NCBI GenBank assembly: GCA_036023115.1
Contig: JAYKKT010000089.1
Location: 12,258,501-12,322,500 of the forward strand
Direction: 5' to 3'
DNA: 64,000 nt
Origin: Brasenia schreberi
Taxonomy: Eukaryota; Streptophyta; Magnoliopsida; Nymphaeales; Cabombaceae
Shown: piece after piece, positions 25,755 through 39,400 of the stretch
How the letters are laid out: each line of letters starts with the position of its first letter
Position numbering within the stretch: position 1 is the stretch's first letter
Notes under the pieces: model-generated
What the model was told of the DNA's origin: nothing
Database searches by the model: none
Seen by the model: only the letters and a program-made list of their open reading frames with translations
Program-made: the position numbers and the translations under genes

Positions 25755-28700
25755 ATGTCAGGGTATCCGCCGGGAGGGTACGGGTACGGTGGCTACGCAG
25801 GGCAGCCATCCTACGGTTATGATCCCTACCAGGCAGGCGTCGCTCCTCCGGGAGGCAAACCCCCCAAGAACAAGCCCGACGGCACCACCAGCGCGGGCGG
25901 TTACCCGATGGCCCCACCAGTCGGCGGATACCTCTCGGCACCGGCACAGGGAGGCTATCCAGGCGGTTACCCGCCGTCGCCGGGAGGGACCCCATATGCC
26001 AACCCTTTCACGGCGTTGGTTCCATCGGCGTTTCCGCCGGGGACGGACCCGAACATCGTGGCCTGCTTCCATGCGGCGGACCAGGACGGGAGCGGGTTTA
26101 TCGACGATAAGGAGTTGCAGAAGGCCCTCTCTTCTTACAACCAGAGTTTCAGCATCCGTACTGTCCACCTCCTGATGTATCTCTTCACCAATTCCAACAA
26201 CCGCAAGATCGGTATGTACCCTTGGACCCCTCTTCCCCCTCCTTCAGTGACCATCATCGTCATCATGGTCGTCTTCGTCTTCTGTTTGCTTCTGTCCTCT
26301 TATTCTGCGTTTCTGTTCACCGTCATCATCTTCTGCTTGATTCTTCTGTGCGAGGGGGCGGGGGCGGGGGCGGGGGCTTTGGATATTTGGCCTTCGACAC
26401 CGTCCGATTCTTTTTTTGTTAAAGTATCAAAATTCACTTGAAAATTAGAATCGTTAATCGAAAATCGAAAATACACTTATATGATGAGAATATAGATGGT
26501 AAGTTGGTAACAATCTCGATTAGGTCCGTCTTATACTGGGTAGCATCTGTAAGTGTCTTTTATCTTTATCAATTCTTGAAAGTTATGAAATCTATGCCTA
26601 GTTGCCGAATTCCGGCACCTGGAGATCCCGGAAATCTAATTAAAAAACTCTGTTTCCCTCATTTCCTCGTCAATCCGAATGCATCTTTCCTCTCTTAAAA
26701 GTCATTTCAGCATTGATGATCCAATGTAAGCTCACTGAAAGTTAAAGTGGCGTCTATAGGTCTAATCTTTTCCATAATCCCCTCCTTGTTTTCAACGGCT
26801 AGAAAAACCAACATCTCGCTGATATCCCCTCTTCCTGGGTTTTGACTATTGAGTGGTATAAAAGTCTTTTGTGATTTCCCTGGATTCGAGTCTTGAAACC
26901 AGTCAGCCCTGAATGATGCGCAGAGGGCAGGTTGAGACGAAGTAAATACCTATACTCTGTTCCGTACTCGAATCTCAATTTATATACGGTTCCATGCCCA
27001 AATCTCAATTGAAATGTGTACCTAAAAAGTCTTCAACTTCAAATTGCAAAGACTTTTTTAAATATTTTGTATATATATATGCGTGTGTGTGTGCACGCAC
27101 GTGAGGGCAAGCGCATTGGGATAGTGGTTCGTGCTCAGTGCTTAAATTGAGTCAAACATCAATTGTGGAGATTCAAATTTAAAAAGTGAATTATATGGTT
27201 GTTTGTTACATACTTGGTATTTTATACACTGTATAATTTGCTTTTTAAATTTAAATCTCTGATTACACTTTTGAGATTGGTAAAAATGTTTGAGTAGATT
27301 GAAGGATGGATAGATTTGACCATATACTACCATCTCAAAGTGCATATTATGTCGTTTCCTAATGTTTGGAGAGTTACTGCATCCCGTATCATGTTCGTTT
27401 TTGTTTCCATTTTGGTGCTAACATAGTGTATAGGAGTGAGTTTTGTTTTTGGCAGGTATGGCGTGCCTCTTCGGCCAATTCAAATCTTTTCAAAACTAAA
27501 AGTATTTGTATTAAAATCTAATCCTTCATAAATATAATCAAATATATCCGAAAGAGCTTAAGGTTAATGTATATATCTGGGTAAGTGTGGGTTGGATACT
27601 TCTTTTCACGACCAATCAAAGAAATATAATTAAATATATGGAAAAGAGTTTAAGTTTAATATATATAATTTGGGTCAAGGTATGGGTTGGACACTTCTCT
27701 TATCACGGACCAGTCAAAGAAATTCGGTTTTTCCCCACCTACCTTTGGGTTTAAATCGGGTAATCTGCAGGCTTGGGTCAGCTCCTCATGGGTCCCCAAC
27801 TGGGCGTGCTTTTATATTTCCCAGATCTTAACCTTGGTGACTGCAGTTGAAATTTGGGTCGGTTTTTTTGGTGTTTGGGTCCAGGGATCAGGAGGAAGTC
27901 AGAAATATCCATTTTAGTCCAACATGGTTGCATTATTTTCTTGTAGTCTACCTACTGACTTTTTCCATTTGCCAGTCTGTCAAGTTGGCCTTTTCTTTTG
28001 GTCATTTGATTTGTTGAGAATTAAGAAGTTTCATTAGGAGGTCCAACTTTTTTTTTGTTGATATTTCGGAGAATGGTCTGCTTTTTTCTGTGAAAAAATG
28101 CTTGCAACTCAGTTTCACTGGATTTAACTAAGTATGAAGTGGCCTTTGTTGCAGAAAGGATTCTTGTTTGCCATTGTGCTTTAGTATTTAACCAAAAGAA
28201 AGAAGCAAAATCATGCCTAGCATGGTCTTTGAGGTCTTCTTTGCTTCTTTTGAAGTGTTCACAACTCAATTTCTCGTACCTTCCACTGGAGCCCATTTGG
28301 ATGCCTTGGAAAATATCAAAAACCATGTTAGGCATGTTCGATCATTGACATTGTCACTGTCTTCTAACAATAGAAAATCTCAATGCGAATTGTATATCTT
28401 TTAGAAAATCAAAGTCGTGTTTTTGAATGTCACATGAGTGCCGTGTAGATGTGGGTGAGAGAACGTATATCATAAAATGATCAGAAAATGTCACTTCCAT
28501 ATGTTAATTCAACAAATAAAATGATAATCGGCCAGTCCACCACCACCACCAACAACAACAACTAAGCCTTTTCCCATACTAGATGGGGTCGGCTACATGG
28601 ATTCTTTGTTTCCACAGATCCCTATCGTGTGCCATGTTAGCAGTTAACTCACAATAAGCTAGAGCATTCTTTATTGTTTCTTTCCAACACTTTTATGGTC

Positions 28701-31700
28701 ATCATCCTCTACCTCTTTTAATACTTTCCAAATTTAGTTTTTCATATCTTCTTACATGTTCTTCTTTTGATCTTCTTTCTATATGTCCAAACCATCTTAA
28801 ACGATATTCTTTCATTTTATCCTCTATTGGTGCCACTCCTAATTTGTTTCTAATAACCTCATTATGTATACGGTCTTTTCTTGTATGACCACTCATCCAT
28901 CTCAACATCTTCATTTCTGTCACAGACATCTTTTGTAGGAGCTTTTGAGTGTCTGCCGAAAAAAAGAAATAATAGGTCAAGATTCATGAAGTATTAACTT
29001 ATAAATACTAAAAGCATCTAGCATAGAATCAGAAGGAAAGGTACTGCTATCGATCTTTCGAGTGTCTGACATTGTAGATGTCTCTATCTGACATGGACAA
29101 AGAAACTGTTTGTAGAAAAATAGGAAACACCTTTTGAATGCTTTTGAGTTATTTTGTGCTGTTTGTTTCCATCAAGTTGAGGACTTGAGACTGCTTTTAT
29201 GCTTTGTAGCTCTGCTAGTTGATAAAATTTGAGAAAGAAAATGGTGACATGCTTCCTTTTTCTGTTTAACAGGGCCCAAAGAGTTCACATCTGTGTTTTA
29301 CAGTCTTCAGAATTGGAGAGTAAGTATGGCATAAACCTTTATCATCAGTCTCATTCTTGGTCCAGCAGCAGGAGCCCAATTCTAACTATGATGTAGCCTC
29401 GCAAAGCCCATTCTTTACCCTTTTCTGGTTCAGATTATTGATTAACACAGTTCGATCATAATTGGGTGCTAAAATTGGGAATATCTGTATCATCACACTA
29501 ATATGGGAACGGTTCACCTTGAAGCACTGGTGAACTGCATGCTTGAGCTTTATTCTGAACCTATAATGTGTGCTATCATCTGCTCATGATTTTTGGTATC
29601 GACCTCTGCACTTGCACCCATGTGACATAGGTGTGCATTCTTATTTGTCATCAAGGTGCATCCCGCATTTCAGGTTATGGTGCAGATTTTTAACAGACAT
29701 GTTAGAATAATTTTCATATTTGAGAATGTTATTAGTTTAAAATGTGGCCTTGCGGTTAAATCTTTACTCTGGTGCTGGGCCCTGGCTTTGGTATCTAGAG
29801 AACATGTTAAACTTGGGCTTGGTTCATGCCCTTTATATGGCCAACATAGGCTGTTATAGGACACGTTAAGACATTAATGGTTTCTTTTATACTAAATTCA
29901 TGCTCTTCTTTTCCCATATTCTTTCTTGTTAATTTAACCCTCTCCATCTCTAACTCTGTTTTTGGACATTCAGGCAATCTTTGAGAGGTTTGACAGAGAT
30001 AGGAGTGGGAAGATTGATGCAAGTGAGCTGCGTGATGCACTTCTCAGCCTCGGTTTCTCGGTGTCACCTATAGTTCTTGATTTGCTCATCTCCAAGTATG
30101 ATCCATCAGGCAAAACCAAAGCCATCAATTATGACAATTTCATCGAGTGCGTATATCGCTTCCCTTCTATCTTAGCAGCATGTATATCACGAATTGATGA
30201 CAGGTGACCGAATTTATGAACTTGAAAGCTGTCACATAGTGCTGGTGCGGACATAGTGCTGGTGCGGACATGGGTATACTCGGGACACTAAAATTTCAAA
30301 AATCATTGGGGTGCTGAGACACGGCTATATATATATATATAACTACTTATATATTATAGAATTGATGGTATCTCATGGAACTAAAAGAAAAATACCATTT
30401 TCATTAGTTTGGTTAATAAAGTAGTAATCAGTCAACATAAAGTAATAATCAGTTAATATTTATGAAGTATCTTAATGAGATAGTACTGAAAAATATTTCA
30501 AAAACATATATTGCTGATTCGGACATGGGAAAGTATGTATCTTAAGTGTTGGCTGGGAATGGTTCGGCATAAGTGTCTGAGTGACATCTTCATGAGAGTT
30601 GGATGCTAGAGTTCATGAACATGGTCATGCTTCATATCATGGCGAAAGATGATTGCATGAATTCTTTCATTCTTTTTATTGATTTCTGCATTTTCTTTGA
30701 CGCAGGTGCAGTCTCGTTGTGAAGGTTAGTGACCTAATTCTTAGTTCTCTGTAAATTTTTGCAGTTACTTCCTTCTTGCAAGAAAGATGTTGGTCTCTGA
30801 TAATTTGTTTCTCGTGTTGGTTAGTCTACCTGATTGGATCCCCCCAAAAAGAACTGAATGGTCTGAAGGCTGGTAAACGAGCTGAACATGGGCTGTTCAT
30901 AGCTTGTTTGTCAACTCAAAATCTTGTTTACTGTCATCCCATTAGCTCAGATAACTTTTACAGACATAATTTTGAGTAGAAAATTTAGTTTCTTGATTAG
31001 AAAGCAAGCCCAAAACTTCATAAATTTGTCTTTCAAAATTGATAGATTTGATAATTTAATTACATTATACTCACTGGATAGATTATGCTAACATGGTTTT
31101 TTAGCATATGGGTATCTAAAAGTTCTATATGCTTAACTGAATCAGCTAATAAGAGCCGAGCTAGCTGAAACAAAACAAGTGTTCACCTTGTATGGCTTAA
31201 CTGGTGGGCTCGCATGAACCAAATGTGAGTTGATCTCTTCTGGAGTAGAACTGAGCCAGACCACAAGATGCTCAGTTCCTTCACCTGCCATCTCCGGTGT
31301 TGCAAGCGGTTTGATATTTTGCTATATATTCTTGTTATTTTAGAGTTTACCATTGTATTTTTGTAGACAAAGAAAAGAAAGAATTATAAGATAAATTCAA
31401 CGAAGTCTAGTTAACGTAAGTTCAACAATGTACATTTTCAAAATATTATGTACATACAGAGTATCTATCCCTGGGAAATATTTTTCCCTTTAAACATGTT
31501 TGGAGAAAAACAGATGTGACCAACATTTCCCATCTATGCCAATGCTTCCTTGACTGAGTTTTATGACAAGGCCATCTACTTCTTGCGATAAGGGTGGTTC
31601 GGAAAGGTTACTGCTCATGTTTATTTATTGAAACAAAAAAAATGCAGGGATTGACAGAGAAGTTCAAGGAAAGGGATACGTCATTCACGGGAACGGCTGC

Positions 31701-31752
31701 CTTTACCTATGAGGCCTTCATGCTCACCGTTCTACCATTCCTTATTGCATAG
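25755..31752 (+). CDS. CML49/50-like: Penta-EF-hand calcium-binding protein, CML49/CML50 type
   Basis: This is a calcium-sensing protein of the penta-EF-hand family (relatives: ALG-2, peflin, Arabidopsis CML49/CML50). Exons assembled by eye: 25755-26211, 29273-29319, 29974-30146, 30706-30724 and 31648-31752. All junctions are GT..AG and phase-consistent, giving 266 aa. Residues 1-100 are a Gly/Tyr/Pro-rich disordered tail (repeated GGYP, GYGYGG). The first EF-hand loop is D109-Q-D111-G-S113-G-F-I-D-D-K-E120. The third is D175-R-D177-R-S179-G-K-I-D-A-S-E186. Both have complete ligand sets; the other hands are degenerate. The C-terminus is VLPFLIA. Exon 4 is only 19 bp, set by FIEC joining SLVVKGLTEKF. 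Intron 1 is 3.06 kb and holds SINE and LINE debris. It is convergent with the J/TPR gene. The partners are unknown from sequence. Confidence 0.93.
26354..26376 (+). other. G-quadruplex-capable run in intron 1
   Basis: Four runs of five G, each separated by a single C, lie about 140 bp after the exon 1 donor, on the sense strand of the EF-hand gene. The G5-C spacing satisfies the intramolecular quadruplex consensus. Confidence 0.6.
27105..27185 (+). mobile_element. Possible SINE fragment in intron 1
   Basis: AAGCGCATTGGGATAGTGG resembles a polymerase III A box (TTGGGATAGTGG). GAGATTCAAATTT, about 50 bp on, resembles a B box. The tail is not clear. Confidence 0.4.
28537..28945 (-). mobile_element. 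RTE-clade LINE 3' end in intron 1
   Basis: The minus strand encodes the LINE C-terminus (MLRWMSGHTRKDRIHN, then RLRWFGHIERR). After a frameshift come the family's terminal block and a 3' end GGAAAAGGCTTAG followed by (TTG)n at 28562-28537, seen on the plus strand as CCA/CAA repeats. A short TTG-type tail is usual for plant RTE elements. It is 5'-truncated, as expected of target-primed insertion, and antisense to the host gene. Confidence 0.85.
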
Positions 31753-33471
31753 ATGTGGACTCTTTGTTTTGTACTTGTTTGGATTTGATTGCACATGTTT
31801 CCATGATGGTTTCCTCTTGTGAAGTCCAAAGAATCTCATACTGTTAGAAAGTATAAGGTTATGTTCATATTTCATAGCATTACATTCTGTTCCTGCACCA
31901 CGTCTTTTGTCACCTCGTGTCAAAGTATATATAAAACTTGCCCGTGAGCTTGGTGGAGAAATTCTTTCCTTGGGAAGAAGTGAAACTAACCTTTCATCGC
32001 TCATTTCCTGAATTTAATTTTTATATGCGTCCGACAAGTTGAATTAGCATGTGTTTTTCCCTTCCCTCATATTATTACATTAAAGTTCTGATAGGCTTAA
32101 CTAGTACTTCCCTGTGCAACCTCAAGTTGTCCCATTAAACCATGTTGGGCTAGCTCGAGTTTAACATGTCTCATCGATCCTGAGTTGGATTAATGTGAGC
32201 ATACCTTGGGTAAGTGCACTGACATACTCTTCCATACAACTCGCTCATCTTTGGGTGGTATAGTGACAATTTCTTGTGTATTATCAATCTTCTCGCTCTT
32301 CGGACTTTGGAATGAATTTCTCAGTACACCCTTTCTTAGACACATAAGGTTACAACTAATGGAGAGAAGACGGACCCTGTTCAGACAGAGTTTGATAGAG
32401 GGGGGGGGGGGGGGGGAAGGTGGGCCATCGTAAAACACTCAATCAAGTCGTACAGGTATTGAGTCTTTGGGCTCGGGCTCGAGGAGATGATCTCATGTTG
32501 GTTCATGAAGATCACCGAATCCTAGCCTTGAACAGTGAGACGGGTCGACAAGTAATATGCCGCTTGAAATGAGAAATTGATTCTTTCGAGTTGGGAAAGT
32601 CTCATTAAATTTATTGAAGCTAACATGCCTGTTCCGGACCTGTGTTTCAGCTGCGAAGAACGATGGTTAAAATTTTTACTTGGATTCTTTTCATAAAGTT
32701 GAGAAATCAAATCAACTTCACAGGTGAACCAATCATGCCCTATATTTCAGTGGAATGTTTCTCCCACTTGTATTGATGAGCCATACTCTGTCTACAAAGA
32801 AATCGAGTTCTCTTGGTCCATAAGAAACCGTTTCTTTTCCAATAAAAGAGACGTTGACATCCGCGTAGCATGGCAGCATACACAAGCTTCTGGGACCCCA
32901 CTTTGTGTAGATAAGGCTTGATTTTGGTTTGGTAGGGACCTTTCGTGCAATAACAACGCAGCCAGCGGGACGTCCACAGTCAAGTCAGAGACCACCCAGC
33001 AAGGTTTTCACCAGGAAGCAACTTGAGACTTTCATTTAAACACAAATTTACATGAGAAAGAGGGCACAACAAATTTACAGCACAAACAAAAGCAGAACAC
33101 AACCAAATGGCCTTGTGATTACATTTATTATACATTTAGTGATTACTTTCAATAATATGTTGGACATCTCCGCCACAAGCTACTCAACTTGCCACATCTC
33201 CACTCTGGCCTTCGCAAAAGAATAAGGGGAAGAAACACCAATCTTTGTACACTTGTTGACGTGTTATAGGACATGGTGAAAGCTGTCCAACAGTATTCAT
33301 CTTTCTGCTATGAAGTTTAAGCTAGATCTCATATGTTCCCCATGATCTTATATGAAAATTCAAGTAGCTCTCCACACTAAAATCACACTTTCAGTATCTT
33401 TGCCTTGACGATTGGATAAAACCATACTGCACTGGCAATTTGACAAACTTTACAACATATAATTGAAGTAT
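31753..33471. other. Intergenic region between convergent genes
   Basis: It holds the 3' flanks of the EF-hand gene (left) and the J/TPR gene (right). There is a run of about 17 G at 32400-32416. I see no coding frame with a recognisable family; the 90-codon minus frame at 31732-32004 overlaps the EF-hand 3' end and is not supported. Confidence 0.6.
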
Positions 33472-36400
33472 TTAGAACCTGCTTGACCGAGACGACTCTG
33501 ACCATGGATGGTAAGTGCTGGGATGAGTTCTTACGTCCCGCCCTGATCTCCATATGTTCCCCTTGTCATGTGGGTAGGAACTGTGGCTATCAGGTGGTGG
33601 TCGAGCTGAACTGTTCCCACCATTATTCTTCTGTGTTTTCCGCATCTCTTCTTCAGAATCAAACTTTATACGCTACAAGGTAAAGAAATTTTATCCAAGA
33701 TGAGATCAATATAAAGTGACAATAATAGGTGGCTAAAGTTTAGGACAATCGATAAGCCAAACTTGTAAAAATGAACACAAATATCCAGCTGAATATAGCA
33801 AAAGGGTAAGTCTTCTGGCCTATTGTCACAGGGACACTTCTAACACAGTACTGCACATCACGTCAGACATTTCAAAACTCATAGCTTTCCCAGTCCCCGT
33901 TCATGCTTATCTATTTTAAAAATGTTAAACTGAAAAATTGATCAACCTTTCTTTGGGAAGCTGACACATGGAATACTAAGTACTATCCTACTGAAACTGT
34001 GTTTTTCTCCTAGTTCTCTAAGATCTTATCAATTATATTATATAATCCATAATTCTATACTTATCTATACCCATGTTTCGACACCCATGACTTTTTACAG
34101 TTGCCATGTCATGCATTTGCATGGTTGCATCCCCACCCATGTCCCACACCTGCACCTGTAACCTCCTTAGTAATGTAGGTTCTGGTAAGCGGAAAAAAGA
34201 TCTCCCTTCATGAAAGTATGGGCCAAACCTTGGTTGGGTCTGAAGCGATTGCATACGCCTCCCCAATCATCTTGAAAAGCCTGTCTGCATCCTTGTAAAC
34301 CACATCAGAAATTTCTTTCCAGAGACCATCATCGCCACTATCACTTCTTACCAACAATTGACCAGCCTGTAATGAATGAGATATTGGAACTTGGAAGTAT
34401 AAGAGAATAGGCTTGGGAATCCACTTTTTCTTTTAACCATTAAATATAAGAGATGAAACCTTATCAGGATGATGCTTTAGTGCTGCCTTGCGATATGCTT
34501 TCTTTAATTCTGAAGCAGTGCACGATGGATCAACTCCCCTAGAGAAACACAAAACATTTGGTCATTCTCATGGAATGTTTATGAACAAGGTCCAATTTAT
34601 TAGGATCACATTTTTTGGTTTCTATATGAAACTTGTCCAAAGCATTGCAACTTGGACCCCACTTAGGTATTTGAAGAAACAAAACTAGACAAAGAATGTA
34701 CCCAGAAGAATAGGTAAGGGACAAGGTTGCAGATATTACTGATATTTATCTACATTACAATATTACCATTGTCAGCATGCAGACTGGAAAATATGAATAT
34801 ACTCACAAGATCAAATATATGTCCAACGGGATATCCTTTTTGAGTTCTTCTTGAACAGTAGCAAGCCTGTGTCGAGCTTGTCTTAAGTTGTTCACCATAC
34901 TTCCTGATGTTCCCAATCCTCCAGTTCTGTCTTGCTTATTGTCAATCTGTCTTTCCAGTATTAATACAAGTATCTGAAGATCGTTACATGCTTGACCATA
35001 ATCCCTAATCATCTCATGTAGTGTTGCTCTACGAGAAAGTGCCTAGAACAAAGCAAATATGGTTAAGAAACAATTGATGGTGATTTTATATGGAAGTGTT
35101 ACGTATTGGTTCTTTGACTCTTGGATCTGAAGGAGCAAATCAGATAATCATGACAACGCTTCACCACTAAATAATCAAATGTCGACATCCTGTATTGATT
35201 ATGGATACTTATATGCATGAACAGGCACATATTCACAAAATTATCATAGTAAGAAGTAATTTACGAACACTGAAAATAAATAATTCCTCGGATGAATAAA
35301 CTAGGATACCAAAGTATATACACTTGTTGGAACAATAATGGTGGTAATTTAACGAGAAAACCATTCATACACACTGTAATCAGAATAGCAAGGTTAAATA
35401 GCCGCAACAACAGTGAAACAAATGGAAAACTTGCAAGGCCTAACATTAAGTAGAAAGAGTAACCGTGATTAAATGTCAGCCTCATCATGTACCTTTGGGT
35501 AGTTAGCATCAAGAGCTATTGCTAAACTGCAATCAGCAATAGCATCAGTTATCTGGTTCAATGCTTGATATGCAGCCGCACGGTTACAGAAACATATTGC
35601 AGCAAAAGGTCGCGACTCTACATTGTAGGCTAAGCAGGATGTGTAATGTTCAATTGCTTCTGCAAGCTTTCCAGCTTGAAATGCTTCATTCCCAGTAGAC
35701 TGAAGAGAGAAGCAAAGAAAATGAATTTAAACGTTACATTTACAGGACAAGACATATAAAGGCAAATAAACAAGTACATTTTGCACAGTGAGCTGTGTGC
35801 AGTTCAAAAAGTCACAAGCAGATTTTTGGTTGCAGAAAAGAAGAATCAGTTAGAATATAACCTAAGATATTACTTATTTAATGTAGCAACTATAATAAAA
35901 TCCTGGTTTTGTTGGCAACATACACTTGCAGGCCTACATGATGATGCATTTCATTTCAATCTTCTTCCTATTCTTTGCTGTTATTGTTTATCACTGAAGT
36001 GTATATATGTTTAGATCATGTTCAATCAATGCTACAAGCATTGGTTGAGCTTACAGAAGAAAATCTGAATGGGGTTTCTTGTAAATCTAATGCAGAAAGT
36101 GGCCTTCTGAAATTTGTGAATCATAGTTTGACAAATTTAAAAAACGCATACTTCTAAATTATGTTAAACATCCACCCATACACAAAATACAGCTACTAAA
36201 AGTGATAGAAAGGAAAAGAAGATGACGGTTACTAGAAAAGGATTGTGGCCAATACAATTAAAGGCAGCTATTAGAAAATGAAGGCAGCTACATGTCAAAA
36301 AAATAGTTGCTCAAAATGGCAGAGAAAACACAGAAGTGAAAGATAAACTCTACAAGCGAAAATGGTTGATGAGAGATTACCTTGAGGCGCGAGAGTTCAT

Positions 36401-39400
36401 GCATTATGGCCAGTAATGTTGACAAGGATTCAGAAGTCTTGACAGAGCACCTGCAAAGATCACATTAAACCATTGATACTTCATTCGAACTGAGATGCAC
36501 ATCAGCGTAACTACACATTCTGAACATAGAGTAGTCAAGCATTTACTCTTGTACAGCAGAATCTTCTATCCCATGCTTCTGAAGCAAGTCAAGAGCATCC
36601 TCAAGCCTTCCAAGGAGAAAGTAACACCTTGAAATCATGTTCAAACGCCATACCCTTGCAGCAGATAGTTCTGCTTTAGCTGTTGCATCTTCACGTTTGC
36701 CTGTACCACTGGAATTGGTAAGGACAGAGTTTCTATCTGCAGAGTCTTGGGTCTCTTCACATAACTGAATCACTTCCTCATACTTGCGAAGCTGAAGATG
36801 CAAAACAAAATTGCATGGTTATTCCAACCAAAAAGTCTATATAAAAAACAACTGGCATAAACGGTATTGAAAATTTTATAAAGTCAGAGCTAATGTGTAT
36901 GTTAGACTGACAACAGGAAAAAACACGAGTCAGAAGAGATGCACAAACCATTAGGAGGGCCTCCGCTTTCATTTGAACTAAGTGGTCAGAAAATGGACTT
37001 ATTGATAAACCTTCACCGATGACTTGCAAGGCAGAAGCTGCAGCTGCAGCAGTCTTCTGCTGCAAAAGCTTAGAAGACTGATCCATGTATTCACCCAGTT
37101 GCTGCCAATAAGAAAAAGTTAGGGATGTAAGACCCGCATCCAACATTTTCCTCTCTCGTTATCTTAGTGTAGAAACTAGAAGACAGTCAGTAGACAAAAT
37201 CCAAACCTTCTTGCAAGCTTAAACCAGAAAAACCGTTAAGAAATACTTCCGTTCATGTCAAGTTGTTTGACGCAACCAAAAAAAAAAGATGCTTCAAGTA
37301 GGTTTATCCCAGGATGAGACTGCAATGGTTTAGGTCTAAACTAAAGAATAACAAAATCCAGTCTAATTTATGTATACTCATGCAAACCATGCTATAGTAA
37401 TGAAGTGGTGAGCTTGTCACTTGAAATAAAACATTATGAAATAATGGCATTTACTAACACAATAACAAGATGGACATGCAATCCTCCAGTAAGAATCAGA
37501 ATGGCTTTGTATAACTCTTATGTTCCATGATCTCTAATTGATAGGTATTTTACTTTCAAAATTAACTCCTTATCTTTTTTCCTGCAAAAATTGAAGGGAA
37601 TATTTAATAAAGGAAAAAAGGAATGGTAGGAAACAAATAAAGCATCAACGGAATAACCAACTTAAAAGGAGCTCAAAGTACCTTGGCTTTCTTTAACCCG
37701 TTTGAAGCTTCTGTGACAATCTTTTGGTCTATATTTGAGTCGTTTCCATCCTCCAAACACTTGTTATAGTACGCCAATGCAGCTTCAACATCTCCAAGCG
37801 CAACATAGCAACTGCAACAGAAAAACAGCAGATTACTTTGATATAATTTGAAGCAACACCAGAAGAAAAAAGAGAGACAAAACAGAGGAGTAGATAGAGA
37901 GGCATCTGTAAATATGAAACACATCAGCGGATAAACACTCTTCTGGAGAAAGAAACAAGCGTAAAATAAATCAACAATGGATGCAAAAGAATAAACTACA
38001 GACCCTCCGGAGTGATCGACATATATAACTCCATTATAGCAGGGTAGGAAAAGAAAATGGAAAACATTCCAGAACCCCCATTGCCCTCTAACAGATAAAC
38101 AAAGGCATTGACTGACATATCATGCAATGGCATAATAGGACATCCGTGCATTGAAAAGATAAACTTTAGCTTAACCAATCAAAATGACTGAAACATAATA
38201 TAGTGGATGTGTATGGCAGTACTAATAGCAAAGGACTTACTACTGAGTTCAAGCTAGGGGGTATTTTCAAAATGACAGGCCGAGAGAAAGGTATGATGTG
38301 GGTCAGTCTAAACCTATCCATTTCAAGAATTGTTGATGTGCTTCTGAGGCCGGTTATGGATATTTTTCAATGCTAGTCAATGTCCAAAGTTATGGAAATC
38401 TACTCAACATTACCCAACTGAAATCAAAATTTAAAATTCATAGGCATGAATGAAAAACATAAACAGGCAAAAACAGAGAACTATCCTAGTTGGAACGAGT
38501 AGGTGGGTGTGCATAGATGTAATTCCAACCAATCAATTCTTTCTCATTCCCTTACATAACATGGCCAGCTAGAAAAAAAGTAGTATATACACCACTCAAT
38601 CTGAATCGTTTGGTACTTCATATGCTTATGACATAGAAATAACGGCACAAATAACTTGGTAATAACTAGCGGACAAGATTAGTTGGGATTAGAATCCAAA
38701 AAGTACAATATATACCTTGCTGCTCTCAATTGCACCCTATGAAAGGAAGAATCAATTGGCATAGCTTCCATGCAATCCAGCAGTGCTTCTCTCACTCTGC
38801 CCAGAGAAAAGTGTGTTGCTGCACGATTGCTAAGGCATAGCATTAAAGCCCTCATGCAGCTTTTAGATGTCTCATTTGGAGGAATGCTCTCTATACCACG
38901 TGTATAACACTCTTCAGCTACAGATAACTCCCCTTTCCCATAAGCTTGATTTCCCCTGGCAGAGATAGAATGAAAGTCACTAAGTGGAAAAGAGAATCTA
39001 CATACTCAGACGTTCATTGGAGCCGGTGGTTAAGGGGAGAAACAGTGCTAGCTCCTAACTATAAGGGAAAAAATGGAACAGAATTGATAAAAGAAGCACC
39101 TGAGCCGCCACTTTTCAGAAGCCTCAAGTGCTGCAGCTATTGCCGCTGCTGTTGGCACTGACTGTGGTTTGACATTCAAGATAGGAGAAGACACGGTAGA
39201 TACTTTAGAAAGAGATTCGCCCACCACTCCATGGGATGGAGACGACGGTTCTTGTCTAATGTCTGACTTTACATCCGAAACAAAGTTTTGGATCAAAGTT
39301 GGCCCAGAGTACTTCTCCCCACTTTGTCGAGCTACTGATGGAACTTCCTTTTGATTTCTAGAAGCTTGGCCAAGACTATCACTAGAAAATGGAAATAGAT

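Noticed and set aside
25758..26175. Antisense and shifted frames over EF-hand exon 1 (up to 136 codons)
   Set aside because: They are shadows of GC-rich coding sequence; only the 25755 frame matches a known family and splices in phase.
26212..26441. Continuation of the EF-hand frame past exon 1 to a 228-residue product
   Set aside because: Sequence after 26211 is intron 1 (donor GTATGT), and the family sequence resumes at 29273.
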